NCBI GenBank assembly: GCA_027257055.1
Contig: JAPVLO010000008.1
Span: forward strand, 18,600,001 to 18,664,000
Reading direction: 5' to 3'
DNA from: Cephalopachus bancanus
Taxonomy: Eukaryota; Chordata; Mammalia; Primates; Tarsiidae
DNA: 64,000 nt
The position numbers were made by a program, and so were the translations under genes. The notes beneath the pieces were generated by a model. That model was not told where the DNA came from. It did not search any database and saw nothing but the letters and a program-made list of their open reading frames with translations. Positions within the stretch are counted from its first letter, which is position 1. Each line of letters opens with the position of its first letter. Shown here piece by piece: positions 25,871-40,419 of this stretch.

Positions 25871-27429
25871 CAATATGTCTCACACAAATTCCTTCAGGCT
25901 TCTAGGATATAAGTGATAGATCCCCTTCTCCTTTTAAATAGCACTTTTATATATTACCTTTTAAAAATATTATCTGTTGTTTTAATGATAATTTATTGTT
26001 CAGGGGCTAAGAATGTATATGGTAGTATATTTGTAGCCTAGAGTCCCCATCTTCTATAAGAGGTCAGTTTTCTCAAATTCAATTAGGAACTTCTTAAACA
26101 TGTGGTTTTTTTGTTTGTTTGCTTGCTTTTTGCTAATATGCAGAGTGTTGTGCATGAGTAGAGGAATTACAGTCTTAAAATTGGCTTTTAAGTAAATTTT
26201 AAAGGTATTTGGAGAGTTCGTCATGTGCCTTGTCTACTTGTATGTATATGTGTGGCTTAAAGGAACAACTTATTATCTCTCATGATTAATAAGATGGCTT
26301 TTTCACCTGGCAGCTCATTTAGTGCTGTCTACCAGAGTATCTTCAAGTAGCATCACTATATCACTTGGGCTTCTCACAACATGGGGCCTGGGTTCCCAGA
26401 GGGAGTATTTCAAGAGGAGATATCCCAAGAGCCAGAAAGTAGCCAGGTAAGTTAAGGGCTATGTTCTAGAGCCAGCACAACATCACAACATTTTGATCAA
26501 AACAGTCTATGTATCTTCATCTTTCAAATGAAGTAATCTTTAGAACTTTGAGGAAAAAAATTCATGTATATATTTCTCATAGTGATTATTTATATATGAG
26601 AATTTGCCCTTTCTCCTATTAATTGGATAGTTTTACTTATTTGTTCTCAGTCGCTTTTTTAGGTTAACATCATTACTTTTGAATATACTGAAATGAAAAC
26701 TGCATTTGTTGTACTATAATTCAGATTTTCTCCATCAGGCTAATCTTCACCTACATTGCTCTGCTCTCTCAATTTGAGATTAAATGTAAATTGGTAATTT
26801 TTGCCTAACTTCACAAATAATTTTTGGGGATGATTGGAATGTCTTACATGATGTCAATAGACCTCTTAATAGAATGTCAAGGAAGGCAGTTGCTATTGGC
26901 AAGGGGACCTCCAGCTCCATTGAGAAGCATTCAATTAGATGGAAAACAGATGCTTATTTTTGTCTTATAAACCTCAATGCAGGTTATGTGGTAATTACTT
27001 AGAAGAGCAGGATAACAATTTATGTAATCAGCAGGACCCTATAATTACTAATTCATAATTTCTAAACAGCATTTAGGAAAATGAGACCCATACATACATT
27101 TGTAATGAAAAAGATGTGTTTGACACTACACTAAATTAAATTTAAAATTTACATATTTTCTTCCAGGAAATGCACTGGCTTCATCTGCTCTATTTTGCAG
27201 GACTAATCCTGCCTACTTCTAGCTCCCTTACAGGGATCATGGAAATACTGAATCACAATGATGGTTGAATGAAAGAACAAGAACCAGGAGTAGAGAAAGA
27301 CTCCCTTCTCTGTTGTCTAGGATGATACAGCATCATTCTAAGAGATGATTTGGAAAGCTACATCTAGGCAACTTGCATCTATTAAGAGTTTAAATGTAAG
27401 GTCACACAAAATTTAGAATGTAAGGGGTG
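25871..27429. other. Non-coding, downstream-intron or flanking sequence of ITPRID1
   Basis: AT-rich with no exon, clear repeat or RNA gene that I can name. A possible polymorphic T/G run (TTTTTTTGTTTGTTTGC) lies near 26106. Confidence 0.4.
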
Positions 27430-27555
27430 GCAGAGAACTTAAAATTATCTGCACTTATTTCTTTTTCACAGATGGAAAAACTGAGGTCACATAAAATGAT
27501 ATGGTCTGTGGTAACACAAAGCAGGTGGCAGTAGGAGCGAGAAAGTATTCACCCA
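27430..27555 (-). repeat. MIR-like fragment, minus strand
   Basis: TTTTCACAGATGGAAAAACT, then GAGGTCACATAAAATG and AACACAAAGCAGGTGGCAGT resemble the reversed MIR core. It lies about 300 bp beyond the ITPRID1 exon at 27848, on its intronic side. Confidence 0.6.
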
Positions 27556-27847
27556 GTCAATATCAGTCTTATGTAAAATGTGTTCCACTATGGTAGTCAG
27601 ATCATAGAGAGTGTCAGATAAGTCATATATTCCATTAGCCCTGGAGACACTGAACATTTCTGTGGTATTTTAAAATTTACACATACATTTGTGTTGCTAA
27701 CAGGTTTTTAACATTTCAGATGATGCATAAATATACAGCATCTCCTGGAGATAATTTAAGCCCTGTACATATTTAAAAAGTTAAGTACTCATTATTTGCA
27801 TTCTCTTTCTGAAAGACCATTGACGAAATGGTCTGATGAATTCTTAC

Positions 27848-27905
27848 CTACGGTTTCTGAAGTCATGTCAAGAGGATTACCAGTCTCTTCTTCAAAGCTC
27901 TGGAC
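27848..27905 (-). CDS. ITPRID1: ITPRID1 short internal exon (58 bp)
   Basis: The acceptor TTGTCTTAG precedes 19 codons translating to VQSFEEETGNPLDMTSETV and one extra base, followed by the donor GTAAGAAT. It starts on a codon boundary, exactly as the exon at 32978-33540 ends, so the junction reads EMEE-VQSFEEE, as in ITPRID1. It is the most 3' exon of the gene I can find here. The following exon, long in the human gene as I recall, must start in the phase left by the trailing G. No long minus-strand ORF exists between 1 and 27847, so it should lie outside the window. Confidence 0.88.
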
Positions 27906-28589
27906 CTAAGACAACAAAATGCATCAATCTCATTAGAAACTTTTTCATAATAGATTCATTTCTTTTAATCAACACATAATGAGTGTCTACTGGCAATGGA
28001 TAAGAGAGATAAACATGCATTCCTGAACTCAAATAACTTAACGTCTGCTGTGAGGAGAGGAAGGGGCAGGATACAATGATAAAGATTCAAAAAATTTTAA
28101 AAGTTCAAGAGAAGGGTAGATCACATCTGGGTGGGAGGATCAAGCCTCCTTCTGGAAGATATGCATTCGAAGTCAATTTAAATAATAAGAATATTATTAT
28201 TATAGATTTTTTTTTGCTTCCAAAAAACTTTAAGTATACTTGGAGAAAGCAAGTTAACTGTAGCTTGATAAGTTTATGAAGCGTAATACAGAAAACTCAG
28301 TTTTATATAGTACTTAGAGAGATTCTTTAAAAATTAAATTTCCAAATTGATGGAGCAAAATTTATTATTAAAATACTTTCAAGAAATGAATAAATACCCC
28401 CACTGTATTAATGAGAATAAAGTTATTATTAAAACAAAATAATAAATATTACCTTAAAATAGTAATACAGCTTACTATAGAAATGTGATACACAGAAAAA
28501 TTTAAAGAAGGTAAATAAAAACAGTTACTTTTAATATTTTGGAGTATTTATTTTCAAGTTTTTATTCTGGATAGAGTTATATAGTCAAA
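27906..28589 (-). other. ITPRID1 intron segment, no recognised element
   Basis: Intronic sequence between the 58-bp exon and an old Alu. AT-rich with an ATTATTATT run near 28193. Nothing else is supported. Confidence 0.5.
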
Positions 28590-28853
28590 TTTTTTTGCTG
28601 AAGTGCAGTAGCATTAATCATGGCTTACTGCAGCCTCCACTTCCTGGGCTCAAGTAGTTCTTCTGCCTCAGCTTCCTCAATAGCTGGGAATTACAGACAT
28701 GTGAAACCATTCCCAGTTGATTTTTTTGATCTTTTGTAGAGATGAGGCCTCACTATGTTGCCCAGACTGGTCTTGAACTCCCAGGGTCAAGCAATCCTCC
28801 TGCCTCAGACTCCCAAAATACTGAGATTAAAAATGTGAGGCACTGCACTGACC
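28590..28853 (-). mobile_element. Old Alu (AluJ-like), minus strand
   Basis: Lacks a T tail. It starts at GCTGAAGTGCAGTAGCATTA and ends near GTGAGGCACTGCACTGACC. Internal TTTTGTAGAGATGAGGCCTC and CAAGCAATCCTCCTGCCTCA are preserved. Strongly diverged. Confidence 0.88.
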
Positions 28854-29121
28854 TCACTCAAAAATTTGAAGGGGGATCTTTTTTCCCAAACCATAACATT
28901 TATTTGAAAACATCATCTTTAATGTCTGCCTGATAGGCTACACTTGAAAGGTACATTAGTTTATTTAGCAGTTCTTCCACTGTTGAAATATTTTTTTTTA
29001 AATTTTGCAATTGGAAATAATGCTGAAGTGAATATACTTGTACATAAATCTATTCTATATGTCATATCATTTATTTGGAATTGATGTCTGAATATTGAAA
29101 GATTAATCAAAGGACACAAGG

Positions 29122-29420
29122 TTTTTTGTTTTGTTTTGTTTTTTGAGTTGAAGTCTCACTCTGTCGCCAGGCTGGCGTGCAGTGGCATGCTCATGGCCAC
29201 TGCAGCCTCGACTTGCTGGGTTCAGGCAATCCTAATGCCTCAGCTTTCCACGTAGCTAGAACTTCAGGCACGTACTACCACACCCAGCTAATTTTTTAAT
29301 TTATTGTAGAGATGGGGTCTCGCCAAGTTGCCCAGGCTGTTCTCAAACCTGTGGGCTCAGGGATCCTCACACCTCAGCCTCTCAAAGTGCTGGGATTATA
29401 GGCATGAGCCATTTCCCCCC
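29122..29420 (-). mobile_element. Alu, minus strand, intermediate age
   Basis: A TTTTG-repeat tail (TTTTTTGTTTTGTTTTG) precedes GAGTTGAAGTCTCACTCTGT. It ends GGGATTATAGGCATGAGCCA. It has the lineage-type ATTTATTGTAGAGATGGGGT mid region but keeps the full GGCATGAGCC block. Confidence 0.92.
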
Positions 29421-30985
29421 AACAGTGGTACATATGGCCAAAAAGGTATGTTTAATCCAGGAGTAAACTCAGGACTATGAAGATATAACTCAACAATGTA
29501 ATAAGAAGAAATATTTATTCCCTCTTTTTTCAATCCTTCCTCTTTTTTCAAAGAAGTTACTTTACATTTGTAATTAATTAGATATACTTTTTAGCATTAT
29601 TTTTTAGAGTGCATCATATAAATGTTCAAGTATAATAAGAAAGGCGTTTTTTCTATGACCATTATCTTGTAGAAAAACACCCTTAGTGCAATGTGAAGTA
29701 TGCATTTGTCTATTAAAAAAAAAAAAATCCCAACAATTTAAAATGGAAGTCAGATGTATTCCTGGGAAATTTCACCGGAGTCAAACTTAAAACTTTTGAA
29801 ACATCCTCCCCACCCATCAAGATGCTGATTGGCATCGTTTAATAGTGGAGATAGTGTTCTCATATGTAACTTCTAGGGAATGGTTATATGCAAACAGGAG
29901 GGAGGGACAAAGATTTTTACGAATTTGAAGAAATGAAGAAGTATCCTTCATTATGTTTACAATTGCACAAGTTTCACAAGTATTAAATTCACTTAATGTG
30001 TTTGGGAATTTAAAAAAGAAAGGCGTGGACTCAATTTTACTAAGTAAAATTAAACACAAAAATATGTTGGTTTTTGCATTGGAAAAATCTCATAATTTTG
30101 TCAAAATCATACTTTTGAGAAATAAGCCAAATATTTCCAAATTGAGCCTTTAGTAAGGTTTTAGGGAAAGCTTCACAGATTGATCTGGAGGTAAAATTTG
30201 GCCAATCATACTTGAAATTCTAATAGCTAGATATTTAAGTACATTGGCTCATGTTTTAAATGCCATGAAAACCTGCCAGTTTCACACATATTTTTCATTT
30301 CTTATAATTAGATTTTTACATTTGCCATTGAAAAATAAATATTAAATCTGGCATTGGCTCTTGTTTAAATTGCAATCTACCCAGGCTTCATTTACTTACC
30401 CACTGGTATTGAGTGAAACAAATATTTTTTTCTCCAGTGAGAATGTAATATTTTATATACACTGTTTATAAAAATGAAATTCAAGTAATGAGTTTCTTTT
30501 ACATCATTTTAAGGGCTATCTCTGCCTTATATACATATACAGCCTCTCTCATACACACACAAATCATGGAAAATATTAAAGAAACACCATAAACAAAGTC
30601 AGTGGCTATGAATTGGACAGAATATTCTGTTTTTTAATGAAAACCACCCTTAGATTGAATTAATACTATCAAATTATTTTAATGTTAATTTTCTAATGTC
30701 ACACATATTTACTGAGTACCTACTATGTGCCAAATAAATGTTTGTTTTGTTTTTTATTTTGATGTCTGTGTCCTTCCCTCCCCTCCTCTCAAATACATAC
30801 TAATGTCCAGTTTTTCTTGAATAACTGCAATTAAAAAAATCTGAGTGTCAGTGAAGAGTGAAAAAATGTTTGAGCAACTGCCAGCCTGTCAACTCTCAAC
30901 AAATTAAAAGATTTCACTCATCTAAAAAAAAAAGAAAAAAAGACAAAATTAATATCCAAAAATATCCTGCAAAAGAACAGACATT
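29421..30985 (-). other. ITPRID1 intron segment, no recognised element
   Basis: AT-rich intronic sequence. Contains an A-run at about 29715-29727. ORFs at 29817-30153 are unremarkable. No repeat identified with confidence. Confidence 0.5.
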
Positions 30986-31258
30986 CTTTTTTCTTTTTTT
31001 GAGTTGGAATCTCACTCTGTCACCCAGGCTGGAGTACAGTGACATCTGCTGGGCTCTAGCGATCCTTCCGCCTCAACCTTCCAAGTAGCCGGAACTACAG
31101 GTGTGCGCTATCATGCCTGGCTTATTTTATTTTATTTTATTTTTATTGTAGAGACGAGGTCTCACCAAGTTGCCTGGGCTGGTCTCAAACCCACGGGCTC
31201 AGACAATCCACTCGCCTCCCAAAGTGCTGGGATTACAGGCTGAGCCACCAAGTCCGGC
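30986..31258 (-). mobile_element. Alu, minus strand, younger cohort, with internal deletions
   Basis: Begins TTTTTTCTTTTTTTGAGTTG and ends GATTACAGGCTGAGCCACCA, then AGTCCGG. A stretch is missing in the right arm after GTACAGTGACATCTGCTGGG. The middle carries a (TTTTA)n expansion at about 31122-31143. Confidence 0.92.
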
Positions 31259-35053
<3,795 letters not shown>

Positions 35054-35504
35054 TGTGGCAGAAAGGGGCTAAAAACAGTTAAAGTTATTTCTTTTAAAAA
35101 ATCAACCTGCAAGCTCCAAACCTGCTAGATATGGGACATGAGAAAACCAAATAGCCACAAGCCACTTTCCTGTAAGTACAAGATAGTAATCAATTCACAA
35201 CCTTACCCTGCATCCTCTCTTTGTGAAGTTGTTGGTTTACAACCCCTGCTTGTCATGTATATCCTAGAAACAATTTGTTCTTTGAAAATCTGGTTTTGTT
35301 AAATACAACTTTCCAAATTCCAAAGAAAAATGTATAGCCATAACCTCACCCCCTCCCTTACCTAAACTAACATATAAAACCCCTCTCCTCTTTCTCCAGG
35401 TGGTTCAGTCTTGGAGCATTAGCCCACTGAGTTGTGCTGGCACTAATAAAGTGCTGCTTCCTAAGAAAGCCTCAGTGTCACAGTCTCTCTGTTTTCCTGC
35501 AACA
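35054..35504 (+). repeat. Provirus 5' LTR (451 bp)
   Basis: Starts TGTGGCAGAAAGGGG and ends TTCCTGCAACA. It has a TATA box (TATAAAA, 35373-35379) and poly(A) signal AATAAA (35445-35450), with about 72 bp between them. The U3 is A-rich. It pairs over its whole length with 43548-43996. The LTR's promoter faces opposite to ITPRID1. Confidence 0.95.
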
Positions 35505-35509
35505 TTTTT

Positions 35510-35529
35510 TGGTGCACTGGTTGGGAAAC
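35510..35529 (+). promoter_or_regulatory. Primer-binding site, tRNA-Gly-like
   Basis: TGGTGCACTGGTTGGGAAAC lies 5 T bases after the 5' LTR. It matches the complement of the tRNA-Gly (GCC) 3' end at 16 of 20 positions, all remembered, with differences at the C/T transition-prone places. A five-base gap after the LTR is longer than the usual two or three, perhaps from T-run slippage. Confidence 0.7.
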
Positions 35530-36199
35530 AGAGTTTGGAGACTGTGTGTTCCACCTCCTTTGTCATCGGGGTACCCCCAGAGCAATGAGAGAGGCAATCT
35601 CACCTGGCAGGCAGTGGACCTTTTGATCCATAGGAGAAATACCCCACCCAGCACACCAAGGTTCAGATCTCGAGAGCACAACGGGGACCCAAAAGAGGTG
35701 CAGGAACTGGCATGAGGAAAAACACCCAATGGAAAGGGTAAGAACAAGGGCCTTTGCTTAGGCCTGCCAGCAGATAGCAGAAGGGGAGCTTGATCACCTC
35801 CTAGTCTACCAGTAGTCTCCAGTCTGACAGAAAGGACTGAAAGGCAGTGGAAGGAAACACTGTCTAATGACAAACTCATTGACTCCTAGGATTAGGGTGG
35901 AGAATTGGAGAATGTGCTGTGTGATTGCACGTGAATGAGATGGACAGTGGAAGGGTTCTGACCTGGCCAATGGGCCAAAGTGAGTGTTGAGTCCTGATCT
36001 AAGCCAGTGATGACATCATACAGCTGAGGGTGGCCCTAACCCCATCATAGGGTTGGTCTGGGTTGGGGCCAACCTGCCAATTGCTAAGAGGTGTCTGAAA
36101 TATCTCTACAAGGGGTACGACTGGAGGAGGACAAAGCAGCTGTTTCCCATACCCCCGTTTCCTCATTTGTGTGTGCTTGCCGTCTGTTAGGGGAAGAAA
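35530..36199 (+). other. Provirus leader (untranslated, packaging region)
   Basis: About 670 bp between the primer site and the gag start. Rich in short ORFs without known function. It would be expected to carry the splice donor and packaging signal, but I could not assign either from the sequence alone. Confidence 0.6.
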
Positions 36200-37207
36200 A
36201 TGGGTGGAAACCAAAGTAAGAATACCACTCTTTATTGTATGCTTAAGAACTCTGACAAATGTTTCTGTGGAGATTGTTATGGTGTCAAATTATCTCAGAG
36301 AAAGCTCTGTACATTCTGTGAAATAGATTGGCCCTCTTTCAGGGTTGGATGGCCGCCAGAGGGATCCTTAGATACAAGAACCATTATGAGGGTATACAGA
36401 ATTATAGTAGGAGGACCAGGTCACCCAGACCAATTCTCTTACATCGACTGTTGGCAGGTTGCAGTCCTTGCATGGCCCTCTTGGCTAAAGTCTTGCTGGG
36501 AAGACAATTGCAAAATTATAGTAGCCCTCAAAACAGCTCAATCCAAATGCCCATCAGAGTCTGCTGAGTTGACTGACAAGCCGGTGTTGACTGATGAACC
36601 AGAAATCCCACCACCTTATTCTCCAGTCTACCCACCATTGCCATCTGCTCCAATGGCACCAGCTGCTGTTAGGGCCTCACAATTGGAATGCACCCCTAAG
36701 CCTAGTATGTCTCTTAAACAATCAGAGACCACACCTGAGCCACCTGTTCTGACTCCCCACACCCCACACAGAAAGCAGCTGCCAGAATGCATGTCTAACT
36801 TCACATCAGGAGAATGTCATGGTGCCTTCCAGCTGCCACTGAGGGAGAATAGGGGACCTATTTATTATGATCAAAAAGGCCAGATCCAAGGTGGGCAATG
36901 CACATTTGTGTATAAGCCTTTCACCACTACAGAACTCCTGAATTGGAAAAATCATACGAAGTCCTTCATGAAAAAGCCTCAGGCTATGATCGACTTAATA
37001 CAGTCCATTATCCAGACCCAGAGGCCAACCTGGGTGGACTGCTTTCAACTCCTCCTGATGTTATTCAATACTGAGGAGTGTCAGAGAATTACACAGGGGG
37101 CTATAAAATGTCTAGAGGAACATGCCCCGGCTGGGGCACTCAATACCCAGGCATATGCCCAAAATCAGTTCCCAGAGGAGGACCCCCCAATGGGACCTCG
37201 ACAGTAA
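36200..37207 (+). pseudogene. gag: gag, matrix to capsid, 335 open codons then frameshift
   Basis: Opens MGG, giving a Gly2 myristoylation-type start. The matrix part includes CTFCEIDWPSFRVGWPPEGS and GGPGHPDQFSYIDCW, which resemble gammaretroviral MA. A proline-rich linker follows with a PPPY late-domain motif at residues 137-140. Capsid-like sequence follows from about residue 205 (FTTTELLNWKNHTKSF; PTWVDCFQLLLMLFNTEECQ). The stop at 37205 comes where the capsid should continue, and the capsid C-terminal part resumes in another frame from about 37222. The rest of the provirus is much more broken, so this long open stretch is notable. Without its capsid C-terminus and nucleocapsid it is not a normal Gag. 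Confidence 0.9.
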
Positions 37208-37221
37208 CCAGGGGCTGAAAA

Positions 37222-37850
37222 ATGCTTGAACAGTATCAGAAGGCCCTCCTAGGAGGTAAGAGAGAAGGAGGGGAAAAGGCCATAAACATGAGTAAGGTCT
37301 CTGCGGTGTTCCAGGGAGCTGACGAGAGCCCAAGCCAATTCTATGAGACACTCTGTGAAGTCTTTCAATTATATACCCTCTTTGATCCAGAGGCAACTGA
37401 AAATCAGCATATGGTAAATTAAACTTTTGTTGGACATTCCCAGGGAGATATCTGACGTAAGCTACAAAAACTAGAGGGCTTTGCTGGAATGAATGTTAGC
37501 CAGTTGCTAGAAGTTGCTACTAAAGTGTTCATTAACTGAGATCAAAAGGCCCAACAAGAGGCAGACTGAGGTCAGAAAAAGAAAATGGTCATGCTTGCTG
37601 CTGCCATAGTGGGGCACCAGATAATAGGCCCACTGGAAGGAAACAGAGGTAGAGGTTGGGGAAGAAGACAGCCAGGTTGACAGTTTCCCAGAGTGAGGCC
37701 TGGACTGCCTCAGCCTGTCCAGGGACCCCTGAACCCCATCTGTCAGCCTACAGAAGGGACATCACAACCCCCTATGAAGTTAGGGAGAAACCAGTGTGCC
37801 TATTGATACCAAGAAGGCCACTGGAATGCCCCGAACGAATAGCTGATGAG
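37222..37850 (+). pseudogene. gag: gag 3' part: capsid C-terminus and nucleocapsid remnant
   Basis: 37222-37422 encodes capsid C-terminal sequence including the major-homology-like QGADESPSQFYETL. Stops follow at 37420 and beyond. A zinc-knuckle remnant lies at 37795-37836 in a different frame: Cys-x-x-[stop]-x4-His, where the second Cys codon position now holds TGA (37804-37806). These lesions are direct sequence observations. The identity of the domain is from family knowledge. Confidence 0.82.
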
Positions 37851-38200
37851 GAAGCCCAACCAAAAAATGGCCCACAAGGCTTCACTTATCAACAGGACCC
37901 ACTAGCTCCTAACATGATAGTAGGGGACCAACATATAAACTTCATGGTCGACACAGGAGCTGAACACTCCATGATCACCCAGCCTATAGGTACCTTCTCC
38001 CAAAAATGGGTTAATGTTATGGGAGTCACTAGGCATCAAGCCAGGCATCCCTTCATAGCGTCGCGATGCTGCACAGTCAGTGGCCAAGAGTTCCTGTATC
38101 TCCTGAATTGCCCTGGAGCCTTAATGGGATGACACCTCCTGGGAAAGCTTTGAGCTCAGATAACCTTTGATTCTCCTGATCACATAACTCTGAGACTAAG
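37851..38200 (+). pseudogene. pro: pro, retroviral aspartic protease remnant
   Basis: Within an open frame running 37656-38132, the active-site triad Asp-Thr-Gly (37950-37958) is preserved in the context FMVDTGAEHSMITQP. The ORF stops at 38130, before the usual C-terminal part. The frame differs from gag and is joined without an obvious readthrough site. Confidence 0.88.
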
Positions 38201-38219
38201 AGGCCCAGAGGCTAAAATC

Positions 38220-39472
38220 ATGACCCTCACTGTCCCCTGGGAAGAAGAATGTCGGCTCTACAGTCTAACGGAGGCCTCACAAAAATCTCCAGAGCTGCCA
38301 CTTCGAGTACCGGGAGTGTGGGCAGAGGAAAATCCTCCAGGACTGGCAAGAAATATACCCCCCATGATTGTGGAACTAAAGCCAGGGGGTGAGCTGGTCC
38401 ATCAGAGGCAGTACTTCATCCCACACAAAGCACAAATAGGAATCTACAAGTACCTGGAGAGGCTCTTGCTTTATGGAATCCTCCAGGTTTGTCAGTCTGC
38501 TTGGAATATGCCTCTGTTGCCGGTGCAGAAACCAGGCACAGATGACTACTGACCAGTTCAAGACTTGCAAGCCGTAAACCAGGTTGCGGCCACTCTACAC
38601 CCTGTCGTCCCAAACCCGTATACTCTACTGGGTCTCATCTCTGCTGAGGCAGCTTTCTTCACCTGCTTGGACCTTCAGGACACTTTTTTCTGCATCACCT
38701 GGCCCTAAGCAGCCAGCTGATCTTCGTTTTTCAATGGGAGGACCCAACAAATAGCACCAAGGGACAGTTAACGTGAACCTGGCTGCCCCAAGGATTCAAG
38801 AATTCTCCAACCATCTTTGATAGGGCACTATCCTCAGATTTAAAAGCCTTTCCACAAACCAGTGTGGCTGTACCTTGCTCCAGTATGTAGATGACTCACT
38901 GTAAGCAGCACCAGCCCAGGAAAACTGTATGTAAGGGACACAACTGCTCACCCTCCTGTGGAAGGTGGGTTATAAGAAAGAAGCCCAAATATGTCAGGAA
39001 AAAGGTATCTAGGTTTTATTTGTCTCAAGACCAATGCCAACTTGGCCCTGAAAGAAAACAGGTGGTGTATTCAATTCTAGTCCCAACTACCTGGCCTCAA
39101 ATCTGTAAGTTTCTGGAGGCCGTGGGGTTCTGTAGAATTTGGATACCTAACTTCTCCATCATGGCAAAACCCCTCTATGAAGCCACATGGGGGGGTGAAC
39201 AGGAGCCTCTGCTATGGGAAAAAGTTCAGCAACAGACCTTTGAACAAATTAAACAGACACTTACCAATGCACCTGGTCTGGGACTCCCAGATGTGACTAA
39301 GCCTTTCTTTTTATACATGCATGAACGTGTTGACACTGCAGTAGGGGTCTTGACTCAAATGCTAGGGTCATGGCATAGACTCGTGGCATATTTATCCAAA
39401 CAGCTAGATCCTGTGGCTCGGAGCTTATTTATGAACCCTGGCAGCCACAGCACTCCTGATAACAGAAACTGA
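38220..39472 (+). pseudogene. pol: pol, reverse transcriptase remnant
   Basis: The N-terminal fingers region is open at 38220-38552, ending in a stop after VQKPGTDDY. Palm sequence continues in other frames. The YVDD catalytic motif is present at 38884-38895 (LLQYVDDSL) and the connection region occupies 38990-39470 (WIPNFSIMAKPLYEAT, then FEQIKQTLTNAPGLGLPDVT). YVDD is typical of gammaretroviral RT. Several stops and at least two frame changes separate these parts, so no full-length RT can be made. Confidence 0.92.
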
Positions 39473-40148
39473 CAAACTAACTATGGGCGAAAACCTAATT
39501 GTCAGGCTGCCTCATGCTGTGATAAATTTAATGGAATACAAGGGGCAATATTGGCTAGCCAATGCTAGAATGGTCAAATATCAGGGAATGCTCTGTGAAA
39601 ACCCATGCATTTGCCTAGAGGTGGAAAAGACCCTAAATCCGGCAACCTTACTACCTATAGAGCTAGGACAGCCAGACCATTATTGCATTACAATACTAAG
39701 TAAAGTGTTCTCTAGCTGTCCAGATTTAACAGACCAGCCCCTCAGGGACCCTGAAGTTGAGTATTTCACGGATGGGAGCAGTTTCAAACAGGAGGGAGAG
39801 CGCTTTGCAGGCTATTCAGTGGTAACTTTAAACTCCACGACCTCTGCCGCTAGGAACTTCAGCACAAAAAACAGAACACATTGCTTTCACTTGAGCACTT
39901 CAGCTAGCCGCAGGGCTACGTGCTAATATCTATATAGACTACAAGTATGCTTTTACTACCTTGCACGTGCACGGGGCCTTATACAAGGAGAGAGGTTTAA
40001 TCAATTCAAGGGGACAACATAAAATATGACAATGAAATTCTAGAACTACTAAACACTGTATAGGCACCAAAAGAGGTACCGGTCATACATTGCAGAGGGC
40101 ATCAAAAGGGAAATGTGATAGCTGCCAAAGGAAATTGCAAAGCATATC
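39473..40148 (+). pseudogene. pol: pol, RNase H remnant
   Basis: The frame at 39483-39926 covers the end of the connection and the start of RNase H, with the catalytic-Asp motif YFTDGSS (Asp codon 39771-39773). The frame is lost after about 39926, and later RNase H sequence (ALYKERGLINS-like) appears with a stop nearby. The truncated Alu at 40163 interrupts the region after RNase H. Confidence 0.86.
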
Positions 40149-40271
40149 AAGAAGCAAAGCTTAGCCCAGCAGGTGGAGGCTGCGGTGGCTGGGAGCGGCT
40201 ACTGCACTCCCATCTGGGCGACAGAGTGAGACTCCAACTCAAAAAAAAAAAAAAAAAAAGAAGCAAAGCTT
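40149..40271 (+). mobile_element. 5'-truncated Alu in pol, 14-bp target-site duplication
   Basis: Only the last part of the right arm is present (40163-40257, from AGCCCAGCAGGTGGAGGCTG through ACTCCAACTC and an A-run). It is flanked by perfect AAGAAGCAAAGCTT copies at 40149-40162 and 40258-40271. The tail is the lineage-specific Alu end, so this happened after the provirus was fixed. Truncated Alus with clean duplications are less common than full-length ones. Confidence 0.95.
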
Positions 40272-40419
40272 GCAGCAACAAGAGAAACTGTCAAAATGAC
40301 TACAATAACCATGGCGCTGCTTCCTAGCCCTTGCTATATGCTAAATGAGAAAACATGGTTTGAAACTGAAATGGGACACTACTTACAAGCTGGATGGTGG
40401 AAATTTCAAGACGGCTGAA

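Noticed and set aside
35478..35879. 133-codon minus-strand ORF over the provirus leader
   Set aside because: Antisense to the LTR end and leader; no recognisable protein.
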